Below are positions 7,804 to 14,661 of a DNA stretch of 20,784 nucleotides, one piece after another. The position numbers and the translations under genes are program-made. This stretch comes from JBFHER01 sp041584055 (GTDB taxonomy: Bacteria > Bacteroidota > Bacteroidia > Bacteroidales > UBA5342), in contig JBFHER010000040.1 of assembly GCA_041584055.1 (NCBI GenBank), forward strand, positions 1-20,784. The letters run 5' to 3'. The notes under the pieces were generated by a model. It was given only the letters and a program-made list of their open reading frames with translations, was not told the origin of the DNA and did no database searches. Positions within the stretch are counted from its first letter, which is position 1. Every line of letters begins with the position of its first letter.

Positions 7804-9147
7804 TTAAACAGCTAATTCGGCAACGGGAACCAGTGATCCTTCCAGTGAAAATGCAGTGGCAGTTTCTATCTTTACGGTCACAATTTGTCCGCTTAAATCC
7901 TCATTGCTCTTTTTGATGCGTACATTTAGTTTGCCTTCTGTAAGGCCTTGAAAATAATTTCCTTTTTTATCTGTCCCATATATTAATACATCTGCTTCAG
8001 TGCCAATGAGTTTTGTATTGTATCTGAGCGATTGTTTTTTAAGCTTCTCTGTTAGTCGGTGGAACCTGTCTTTTTTTACTGTATGTGGGACATCATCTTC
8101 CCATCTGGAACTTACAGAACCCGGTCTCACAGAATATTGTGCAATGTAAGCCATGTTAAACTTAAATTCAGCCATTGCCTGCATGGTGTTTTCAAATTGT
8201 GCTTCTGTTTCCCTGCTGAACCCAACAATAATGTCTGTAAATAAGGTGGCTTTTGGAAGGTAGGTACGAATGTCCTTCACGATGTTTCGGTAGGTTTGGA
8301 TGTCGTGCTTGCGATTCATTCGGATAAGTACATGGTCATCACCTGATTGTAAGGGAAGATGTACCTGATTGGCGATGCATTTATAGCTTGCCATGGTTTT
8401 AAAAATATCCGCACTCATGTCATCCGGATGGGGTGAGGTGTAATATAGCCAGAAACGCTTATTTGAAGCATCCCCAAATTCTCCAATTGCACGAAGCAAC
8501 TGGTTAAAGGTCAATTCTTCATTTGGACGATCCTGCCCGTATGAATTAACATTTTGCCCTAGAAGTGTAATGGATTTGTATCCATTGTTCACAAGTTTTT
8601 TAACCTCTTCAAGAATTTCAGCTGATGGTCGCGAAATTTCTCTCCCACGTGTATAAGGCACGGCACAGAAAGTACAAAACTTGTCACAGCCATTTTGAAT
8701 AGGGACAAAAGCCTCAAATGTTGAACCATAATTGGGATCGATGTGCCAAAAGCTGCCAAGTTGATTGTTTACCTTAAACGAATTGCTTCGAACAAAGGCG
8801 CCCGTTAATATTCCATATTGCTCAATTATCTCGGGTAATTTTGGAAGTTCACTCATCTGAAAAACGATGTCAAAAAGATGAAGAAACTTTTCCTTGTCAG
8901 AGGGGAGGATACAACCACTTAAAAAAGTGACCAGTGACTCATTTTTCTTTCGTTTGTTCCATTTATGAATGCGGGAATAGACTTTATCTATAGCTTTTTG
9001 ACGAACTGAACAAGCTAGAATGCCAAGCATATTTGCTTCTGTTTCATCTTCCGTCCATTCATATCCCATTTCATCCAAAACTGTTGTAAGCCGTTCACCA
9101 TCCGACAAATTCATCTGGCATCCAAGTGTTATTAAATGGTATTTCAT
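7804..9147 (-). CDS. miaB: tRNA-2-methylthio-N6-dimethylallyladenosine synthase MiaB
   Basis: This 447-residue radical-SAM methylthiotransferase adds a methylthio group to N6-isopentenyl-A37 of tRNAs reading UNN codons. The UPF0004 domain has its three cluster cysteines at C10 (TLGCQMN), C46 (LACSVR) and C79 (SGC). The radical-SAM triad is C154, C158 and C161 (NGCDKFCTFC), followed by PYTRGRE. A TRAM RNA-binding domain fills the C-terminus (about 378-442). Length and motif spacing match MiaB rather than RimO or MtaB, whose N-termini usually read differently (for example TLGCKVN for MtaB). It lies 80 nt after the flavoprotein gene on the same strand, so the two may be cotranscribed, and it converges with the secreted protein gene 27 nt away. 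Nothing is missing. Confidence 0.93.
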   Translation of the reverse strand: MKYHLITLGCQMNLSDGERLTTVLDEMGYEWTEDETEANMLGILACSVRQKAIDKVYSRIHKWNKRKKNESLVTFLSGCILPSDKEKFLHLFDIVFQMSELPKLPEIIEQYGILTGAFVRSNSFKVNNQLGSFWHIDPNYGSTFEAFVPIQNGCDKFCTFCAVPYTRGREISRPSAEILEEVKKLVNNGYKSITLLGQNVNSYGQDRPNEELTFNQLLRAIGEFGDASNKRFWLYYTSPHPDDMSADIFKTMASYKCIANQVHLPLQSGDDHVLIRMNRKHDIQTYRNIVKDIRTYLPKATLFTDIIVGFSRETEAQFENTMQAMAEFKFNMAYIAQYSVRPGSVSSRWEDDVPHTVKKDRFHRLTEKLKKQSLRYNTKLIGTEADVLIYGTDKKGNYFQGLTEGKLNVRIKKSNEDLSGQIVTVKIETATAFSLEGSLVPVAELAV

Positions 9148-9227
9148 CCTTTGTAATTATTTAATTATGGGGGATATGAGCATCTTCAGCCACAATTCAA
9201 AAGGTGGCAGAATTTGGAATAAAACCT

Positions 9228-9893
9228 TTAAAAATAAACTTCTGTATGTATCTGCTTTCTGTTTACACCCTGCTCCCGCAAAAGATCAAAAACCTCATAA
9301 ATCATATTGCTGTTACCACATAAATAACATTCGGTATTTGCATCTACAGGATGTTGAGCGAGATAATCGGTAACACGTCCTTTGAAATCTCCATTTTCAT
9401 CTCTAGAGGCACAAAGTAAGTACCTGTTTTGAAGATAGTGGTCTTTTTCGTAAGCCTCATGGCCATATCGAACCCCATGCACCACCTTGTAATCTAGTGT
9501 TGGATAGGTTTTTACGATGCTGTGACATGGCGATAATCCTGTTCCGGTAGCGATGAAAAGAACTTTCTGTTCATTTGATTTTGAGGCTTCTGACAGATTA
9601 AATCGACCATATGGGCCTTCAACATCCACGTAATCTCCGGGTTTCAAGCGTTTGAGCTTTTTTGATACATCTCCTTCTTCAACCTCTCGTATTAATACTT
9701 CTAAAAATGAGTCTGCAGGTGAACTGTAAATTGAATATTCACGTTTTCGGTGATCATTTTTTGTTCCCATTACCAGATATTGTCCTGCTTCAAACTGAAA
9801 ATCGTTTTTTGTGAGTCGTAACACATAGGTGCTTTCAGTTAACATGCGTACTTCAATTACTTTGTGTGCTTTGTTATCAAGTGTAAATTGCAT
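9228..9893 (-). CDS. Ferredoxin-NADP+ reductase-like FAD/NAD(P)-binding oxidoreductase
   Basis: The 221-residue soluble flavoprotein belongs to the FNR superfamily. The N-terminal beta barrel contains the FAD motif REYSIYSSP (51-59) and a phosphate-binding region near GDVSKKLKRLKPGD (74-87). The nucleotide domain has IATGTGLSP (114-122), CGNSNMI (192-198) and the C-terminal IHTEVYF, the typical terminal aromatic. The size is at the short end of the family, like Fpr-type reductases, with no fused ferredoxin domain or membrane segment. It probably moves electrons between NAD(P)H and ferredoxin or flavodoxin, which could supply the radical-SAM enzymes MiaB and LipA that flank it; this link is inferred from proximity. 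The partner and cofactor preference cannot be read from the sequence. Confidence 0.85.
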   Translation of the reverse strand: MQFTLDNKAHKVIEVRMLTESTYVLRLTKNDFQFEAGQYLVMGTKNDHRKREYSIYSSPADSFLEVLIREVEEGDVSKKLKRLKPGDYVDVEGPYGRFNLSEASKSNEQKVLFIATGTGLSPCHSIVKTYPTLDYKVVHGVRYGHEAYEKDHYLQNRYLLCASRDENGDFKGRVTDYLAQHPVDANTECYLCGNSNMIYEVFDLLREQGVNRKQIHTEVYF

Positions 9894-9988
9894 TGCCTTT
9901 TTTTAATTGTAATATGTTGCTTTTTTAATTTTTACTAAACAATCACATTGTCTGTTTGTTCAGTTTATTTACATAGTTTAAAGCGGAA

Positions 9989-10840
9989 ATGAAAGATACA
10001 ATCACAAGACTTCCACGATGGATGAAAGTCCCAATGCCAAAAGGCGAAGATTACAGCAAGGTAAAACGTTTAATTGCAGATCACAAACTGAACACCATTT
10101 GTTCAAGCGGAAATTGTCCCAATAAAGGCGAATGCTGGAATGCAGGAACTGCAACATTTATGATTTTGGGAGAGAAGTGCACCCGAAATTGTCGTTTTTG
10201 TTATGTGGATGTTATGAAACCCGAAAATGTGGATCTCGGAGAACCTGCCCGGCTGGCTAAAACGATTCAGCTTCTGGGACTGAAACATGCTGTTATAACC
10301 TCAGTGGCAAGGGATGATTTAAAAGATGGGGGAGCATCTTTCTGGGCGACTACAATTCGTACAGTAAAAGAAAAAAATCCGAATGTAACCATGGAGGTAT
10401 TGATTCCTGATTTTAACAGAGAACTCAATCTTTTTGACTTGGTCATCAACGAAAAACCTGAGGTGATCTCTCATAATATCGAAACAGTAGAACGTATTTC
10501 TCCAAAGGTGCGAAGTATCTCGACCTATGAGAAAAGCCTTAAGGTGCTAAGCTATATTTCAGCATCCGGAATTAGAACAAAATCTGGCTTTATGCTTGGC
10601 CTGGGAGAAACCGGAGAAGAAGTGAAACAAACCATGCAGGATCTGGTCAAAGCAGGTGTAGAAGTTCTGACAATTGGTCAATACCTGGCACCATCAGAAC
10701 GCCATGCTGCTGTTGTTGAATACGTTAATCCGGATGTTTTTAAGCAATATGAACTGCTTGGAAGAGAGATGGGCTTCCGACATGTTGAAAGCGGCCCTCT
10801 TGTAAGGTCTTCATACCATGCCGAAAAGCATGTTTTATGA
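9989..10840 (+). CDS. lipA: Lipoyl synthase LipA
   Basis: This 283-residue radical-SAM enzyme inserts two sulfurs at C6 and C8 of octanoyl chains on E2 and GCS-H proteins. The auxiliary cluster cysteines are C38, C43 and C49 (CSSGNCPNKGEC). The SAM cluster triad is C64, C68 and C71 (CTRNCRFC). The C-terminal RSSYHAE supplies the serine that ligates the auxiliary cluster. Further markers are GDAxxP-type loop residues and GLGET (604-region of the barrel; SGFMLGLGE). The length is within the normal 280-320 range and nothing is missing. It is divergent from the flavoprotein gene, with 95 nt between the start codons, and runs towards dapF, from which a long hairpin separates it. No lipB or lplA is visible in the window. 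Confidence 0.95.
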   Translation: MKDTITRLPRWMKVPMPKGEDYSKVKRLIADHKLNTICSSGNCPNKGECWNAGTATFMILGEKCTRNCRFCYVDVMKPENVDLGEPARLAKTIQLLGLKHAVITSVARDDLKDGGASFWATTIRTVKEKNPNVTMEVLIPDFNRELNLFDLVINEKPEVISHNIETVERISPKVRSISTYEKSLKVLSYISASGIRTKSGFMLGLGETGEEVKQTMQDLVKAGVEVLTIGQYLAPSERHAAVVEYVNPDVFKQYELLGREMGFRHVESGPLVRSSYHAEKHVL

Positions 10841-10850
10841 CTTATAAGCC

Positions 10851-10904
10851 TGATTGCATATTGTGCATTAGCCTTCTTGGGCCAATCCGCACAATCTGCA
10901 ATCA
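10851..10904. terminator. Long hairpin between convergent lipA and dapF, likely bidirectional terminator
   Basis: The outer arms at 10851-10866 and 10889-10904 match at 15 of 16 positions: TGATTGCA with TGCAATCA, then ATTGTGC with GCACAAT, separated by one mismatch. Inside, ATTAGCC (10867-10873) pairs with GGCCAAT (10880-10886) apart from one mismatch, leaving a 6-nt loop and a 2-nt bulge. A T-rich run (GTTTTATTTA) follows on the + side. It fills most of the 81-bp gap between the two stop codons. A dispersed palindromic repeat is an alternative. Confidence 0.65.
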
Positions 10905-10921
10905 AGCACTGTTTTATTTAG

Positions 10922-11800
10922 TTATTCCGGAAGTTCAATCTCCAGATCTTCAATCATTTCTGAACTAAATACGCCCTGTGAGATTTCACGGACGGGACCT
11001 GTCATGCGTATGTTCCATGCATCATCAATCTGAATCTTTAAGGTCCCACCAATCATATGCATCGTGATATCACCATCAATCAATCCTCTCTTTTTTAATG
11101 CACAGGCAGCTGCGCAGGATGAGCTTCCGGATGCAAGCGTCCAGCCCGCACCACGTTCCCAGATCAAAATCTGAGCTTCATTTCTGTTCAGTGCTTTTGC
11201 AAACTGAACATTGATTCGATTTGGAAATATTGGGTGATTCTCTAAGTATGTGCCATAGGTTTTGATTTCTTGCTCGTCGAGTTCATCTTTTACCACAACA
11301 CAATGAGGGTTTCCAACGGACAAACAGTTCACCTCAAAGGATTTATCCCCTGCCTGAATTGTTTGACCAATGAACTCATCTAAATCTGAATCCACAGGAA
11401 TCTCGCGACTATTAAAGATTGCTTTTCCCATGTCCACCGAAATCAACATCGCTTTGCCTGCTTTTTCTTCAATAATTTCGGCAGTAACAATTCCCCCGAG
11501 GGTTTCTACCGTAAATCTTTTTGTTGTGGCAAAGCCATAATCATACAGATATTTGCAAAATATACGTAATCCGTTGCCGCTTTTTTCAGCTTCTGAAGCA
11601 TCCGGGTTGTAAATCTTTAAACCGAAATCAGCTTTATTGGAATCAACTTTAAGAAGGATGCCATCCGATCCTATGCCGTAATGTATGTTACAGATGCGTT
11701 TGATTGCATTTTTGCTCAACTTAAAGTCAATTTCTTTGCTGTCCATAACCAGGTAATCATTTCCAAGGCCATGGGATTTAATATAGTAATTTGTTTCCAT
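10922..11800 (-). CDS. dapF: Diaminopimelate epimerase homologue with Ser in place of both catalytic Cys
   Basis: The 292-residue protein has the full DapF double-domain layout: HGLGNDYLVMD (10-20), YGIGSDG (41-47), YNPDASEAEKSGNG (64-77), SVGNPHCVV (161-169), NRINVQF (194-200) and ERGAGWTLASGSSS (215-228). DapF normally converts LL- to meso-diaminopimelate with two cysteines acting as acid and base (C73 and C217 in E. coli, in 'QCGNG' and 'ACGSGA'). Here these positions are Ser74 (AGC, 11579-11581) and Ser224 (TCC, 11129-11131). A Glu after the ERGAG motif is also Trp220. The rest of the fold is intact and there is no frame damage, so this reads as a settled variant. It lies 5 nt after lysA and opposite dapL, so the context still says lysine/peptidoglycan precursor synthesis. 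Whether it epimerises DAP, and how, is open. Confidence 0.85.
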   Translation of the reverse strand: METNYYIKSHGLGNDYLVMDSKEIDFKLSKNAIKRICNIHYGIGSDGILLKVDSNKADFGLKIYNPDASEAEKSGNGLRIFCKYLYDYGFATTKRFTVETLGGIVTAEIIEEKAGKAMLISVDMGKAIFNSREIPVDSDLDEFIGQTIQAGDKSFEVNCLSVGNPHCVVVKDELDEQEIKTYGTYLENHPIFPNRINVQFAKALNRNEAQILIWERGAGWTLASGSSSCAAACALKKRGLIDGDITMHMIGGTLKIQIDDAWNIRMTGPVREISQGVFSSEMIEDLEIELPE

Positions 11801-11805
11801 GTTTC

Positions 11806-13059
11806 TTATACAAAATGACGTACTAAATCTTCAAGTGTATCTCTTTTTCTAACCAATCGTGGATTTCCATCAACATCGATCAAAACCTCCGCAGGACGCA
11901 GACGATTGTTGTAGTTGGATGCCATCACCATACCATAGGCCCCTGCATCTTTAACACCAATGTAATCGTCCTCAAAAATTTCCGGTAATACGCGGTCTTT
12001 TGCCATTATATCACCCGTTTCACAAATGTTTCCTACAATCCGTACAGATTCCTCTTTTGTTGAAGGCTGCTCATGCTTGCGGTAAACTTCTATGTCGTGA
12101 TGAGCTTCGTACAAAACGGGGCGAATCAGGGTGTTGAAACCCAAGTCAGTACCGACGTATTTAAGATCGTAATTTTCCTTGATTGTATGCACTTTCCCGA
12201 GCAATAAACCACATTCTGCAGCAATGTATCGTCCTGGTTCTATCTTGAATGTTATTTCCTTTCCATACTTCGCAACAAAGTCTTTGATTATCTCTGTTAC
12301 GCGTTTTCCAAGGGAGACAAGATCCAGGCGTTGCTCACCGTCCTGCTTTTTATAGGGAATTCCAAAGCCTCCTCCAAGATCAATAAACTCAAGATCCTTA
12401 AATTCAGTTGCAAAATCAAGGATGGCAGAGGCACTGGCTGCATAGGCATCACCTTCCATAAACAGGGAGCCAATGTGCTGATTGATACCGATCAATTTAA
12501 GATCGTATTTTTTTAGGATTGATTTGATGTCATTTAGAAAGCGCATTTCAATTCCAAACTTGGTTTTCTTGCCACCTGTCACCACTTTCTTATGATGACC
12601 TGCTCCAACTCCCGGGTTTAAACGAAATGTTATTTCTCCACCAGGATTTAATTTCCCGTATTTCTCCAATTGAGACACGGAATCAACCGAGATCTTAACC
12701 CCGGCGTCAATGGCATATTGAAATTCAGCATCATCCACGTTGTTGCTGATGTAAAAAATCTGCTCAGGTTTGAATCCGGCTTTAAGGTTTACGTATATTT
12801 CTCCGGGAGACATGGCATCAACATATAAACCTTCATCATTCACAATCTTTAAAAGTTCAAGATTGCTGTTGGCTTTTGCCGAGTAGTTTACAACAAAATG
12901 CTTATAATCAACAAGATTCTTAAGTTCTTTGCACCGATCTCTTAATATGCGTTCGTTATAAACGTAGAGGGGAGTCCCAAATTCTTCGGCCAAAGCTACC
13001 GGGTTTGTATTTCCAAAGAAATTCTGTTCCTGACTCACCTTTGAATAAATATAATTCAT
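11806..13059 (-). CDS. lysA: Diaminopimelate decarboxylase LysA
   Basis: This 417-residue PLP enzyme makes L-lysine from meso-diaminopimelate. It has the alanine-racemase-type barrel followed by a beta domain. Landmarks are the PLP lysine K62 in YSAKAN (59-64), QHIGS (194-198), DLGGGFG (227-233), EPGRYIAAECG (274-284), CETGD with catalytic C346 (346-350) and DAGAYGMVMASNYN (371-384). The start at 13059 is chosen because the sequence (MNYIYSKVSQ) and length fit the family. A longer in-frame ATG at 13122 would add 21 residues (including NFRKFTIKINLQ) and would sit on the candidate -7 box at 13120-13127. The gene is transcribed with dapF (5-nt gap) and divergent from dapL. Confidence 0.94.
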   Translation of the reverse strand: MNYIYSKVSQEQNFFGNTNPVALAEEFGTPLYVYNERILRDRCKELKNLVDYKHFVVNYSAKANSNLELLKIVNDEGLYVDAMSPGEIYVNLKAGFKPEQIFYISNNVDDAEFQYAIDAGVKISVDSVSQLEKYGKLNPGGEITFRLNPGVGAGHHKKVVTGGKKTKFGIEMRFLNDIKSILKKYDLKLIGINQHIGSLFMEGDAYAASASAILDFATEFKDLEFIDLGGGFGIPYKKQDGEQRLDLVSLGKRVTEIIKDFVAKYGKEITFKIEPGRYIAAECGLLLGKVHTIKENYDLKYVGTDLGFNTLIRPVLYEAHHDIEVYRKHEQPSTKEESVRIVGNICETGDIMAKDRVLPEIFEDDYIGVKDAGAYGMVMASNYNNRLRPAEVLIDVDGNPRLVRKRDTLEDLVRHFV

Positions 13060-13074
13060 AATTTCGTATCCTTG

Positions 13075-13170
13075 TAGATTGATTTTAATTGTAAATTTTC
13101 GAAAATTAGTTTCGGAGTGCAAATATAATTCTTTATCTCTTTGGTACTGATTCTTAGATTGATTTTAATT
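13075..13170. repeat. 16-bp direct repeat pair in the lysA-dapL intergenic region
   Basis: TAGATTGATTTTAATT occurs at 13075-13090 and again at 13155-13170, identical over 16 bp and exactly 80 bp apart start to start. The copies bracket the candidate lysA -7 box (13120-13127): one in the lysA leader, one upstream of the promoter. This layout suits a pair of regulator sites, but the AT-rich background makes the match less improbable than its length suggests. Confidence 0.45.
13120..13127 (-). promoter_or_regulatory. Candidate -7 box for lysA-dapF
   Basis: On the - strand this reads TATATTTG, an exact TAnnTTTG match, about 61 nt upstream of the lysA start codon at 13059. No clear TTG lies 19-21 nt further upstream, so only half the promoter consensus is seen. 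If used, transcripts would begin near 13113 and exclude the longer lysA start. Confidence 0.35.
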
Positions 13171-13263
13171 AAGAAAACTTTTTATTCTTGTTTTTAACGG
13201 ACCGAATTAACACCAATTGATAAATGCAGAGATGAAGGGGGTGTGATTGATTTTTGAATTTAT

Positions 13264-13271
13264 TACCTTTG
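13264..13271 (+). promoter_or_regulatory. Candidate -7 box for dapL
   Basis: TACCTTTG matches TAnnTTTG exactly, 41 nt before the dapL ATG. The -33 position shows only a weak GTG. Transcription from here would begin near 13278, downstream of the in-frame TTG at 13247, which supports the ATG at 13313 as the start. Confidence 0.35.
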
Positions 13272-13312
13272 ACGTCGAAAAAATATCACGAAAACAGAAA
13301 TATATAATCAAA

Positions 13313-14539
13313 ATGGCCAGGATAAACGAAAATTATCTAAAGTTACAAGCGGGATACCTTTTCCCGGAGATAGGAAGACGCGTTGCTGAATTTCAAAAAA
13401 ATAATCCGGACGCAGCTGTGATAAAGATGGGAATCGGGGATGTGACCATGCCTTTGGCACCTAGTGTTGTTAAAGCTTTTCATGAAGGTGTTGACGATAT
13501 GTCGAAACCGGATACTTTTAAAGGGTATGGACCAGAGCAGGGCTATGCATTTTTAAGAGAAGCCATCGCAAAGAACGAATATAAGGATCGTGGTGTTGAC
13601 ATCGATGCGGATGAAATATTTGTATCAGACGGTTCAAAATGTGATACCGGAAATATTCTTGAAATCTTTGGGCAGGATAATAAAATTGCAGTTCAGGATC
13701 CTGTGTATCCTGTTTATGTGGATACCTCTGTTATGGGCGGCAGAACAGGTGCCATGCTTAAAAGCGGCTACTATGGTGGTTTGGTTTACATGCCATGTAC
13801 TGCTCAAAATAATTTTATTCCGGAAATCCCGAAAGAAAAGGTGGACATCATCTTTTTATGCTATCCAAATAACCCAACCGGAACAACAGCTTCCAAGGAG
13901 GAGTTAACCAAATGGGTGAGATATGCAAAAGACAATGGGGCTATAATCCTTTTTGATGCAGCCTACGAAGCTTTTATAACTGAAGCCGATGTTCCAAAAT
14001 CTATTTATGAAATTGAAGGTGCCAATGAGGTTGCCATTGAGTTTAGGAGTTTTTCTAAAAAAGCCGGATTTACAGGAACACGTTGTGGATACACAGTGAT
14101 CCCCAAAGTATTGAGTGCGAAAACAGAAGGTGGAGACGATAAGTCATTGCATGCACTTTGGTCAAGACGCCACTCAACAAAGTTCAACGGTGCTTCTTAC
14201 CCTGTACAAAAAGCAGCAGCAGCAATTTTTACAGAAGAAGGTAAAAAGGAAGTTCAGGATATCATAGACTACTACATGGAAAATGCTCGCATCATGCGCG
14301 AAAGCCTTTCAGCCATGGGCTTTGCTGTTTACGGTGGAGTGAATGCACCTTACGTATGGGTTATGAAGGAAGGAGGAAAATCATCATGGGATTTATTTGA
14401 TGAATTCTTACAACAGGCCAATGTTGTGGGAACACCTGGATCAGGCTTTGGTCCATCAGGTGAAGGATATTTCCGTTTTTCTGCATTTGCTTCCCGGGAA
14501 AATGTTCTGGAAGCAATGGACAGAATAAAAAAGATGTAA
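13313..14539 (+). CDS. dapL: LL-diaminopimelate aminotransferase DapL
   Basis: This 408-residue class I/II PLP aminotransferase converts tetrahydrodipicolinate and glutamate directly to LL-diaminopimelate, bypassing the DapD/DapC/DapE steps. DapL hallmarks are the N-terminal NENYLKLQAGYLFPEIGRR region (about 5-23), GIGDVTMPL (40-48), YGPEQGY (72-78), CYPNNPTG (183-190), FDAAYEAF (214-221) and the PLP lysine K249 in SFSKKAGFTGTRCGY (246-260). The length equals the usual about 410. The start is the ATG at 13313 because MARINENYLK is the family N-terminus; an upstream in-frame TTG at 13247 would add 22 unrelated residues. The gene is divergent from lysA-dapF, and the three together form the end of the lysine pathway. 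A strong terminator follows 22 nt after the stop. Confidence 0.95.
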   Translation: MARINENYLKLQAGYLFPEIGRRVAEFQKNNPDAAVIKMGIGDVTMPLAPSVVKAFHEGVDDMSKPDTFKGYGPEQGYAFLREAIAKNEYKDRGVDIDADEIFVSDGSKCDTGNILEIFGQDNKIAVQDPVYPVYVDTSVMGGRTGAMLKSGYYGGLVYMPCTAQNNFIPEIPKEKVDIIFLCYPNNPTGTTASKEELTKWVRYAKDNGAIILFDAAYEAFITEADVPKSIYEIEGANEVAIEFRSFSKKAGFTGTRCGYTVIPKVLSAKTEGGDDKSLHALWSRRHSTKFNGASYPVQKAAAAIFTEEGKKEVQDIIDYYMENARIMRESLSAMGFAVYGGVNAPYVWVMKEGGKSSWDLFDEFLQQANVVGTPGSGFGPSGEGYFRFSAFASRENVLEAMDRIKKM

Positions 14540-14561
14540 AATATTTGGATTGATATTTTGG

Positions 14562-14589
14562 AAAGAGCTGCCTATGTGTAGCTCTTTTT
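14562..14589 (+). terminator. Rho-independent terminator after dapL
   Basis: AAAGAGCTGC (14562-14571) pairs with GTAGCTCTTT (14578-14587) through ten base pairs including one G-U, closing a 6-nt loop. A run of T residues at 14585-14589 and more AT sequence follow. Confidence 0.85.
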
Positions 14590-14605
14590 ATTTTGTATAT
14601 AATCA

Positions 14606-14637
14606 TTTGTGCATAAAAACTGTTTTTACTAACTTTA
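14606..14637 (+). promoter_or_regulatory. Candidate Bacteroidetes promoter for the FISUMP gene
   Basis: TTTG (14606-14609), a 20-nt spacer and TAACTTTA (14630-14637) match TTTG-N20-TAnnTTTG with only the last base of the -7 box different. It is 24 nt before the start codon and just downstream of the dapL terminator, which fits a new transcription unit. Confidence 0.45.
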
Positions 14638-14661
14638 GTAATGACTTTTAAATGAGGCACA

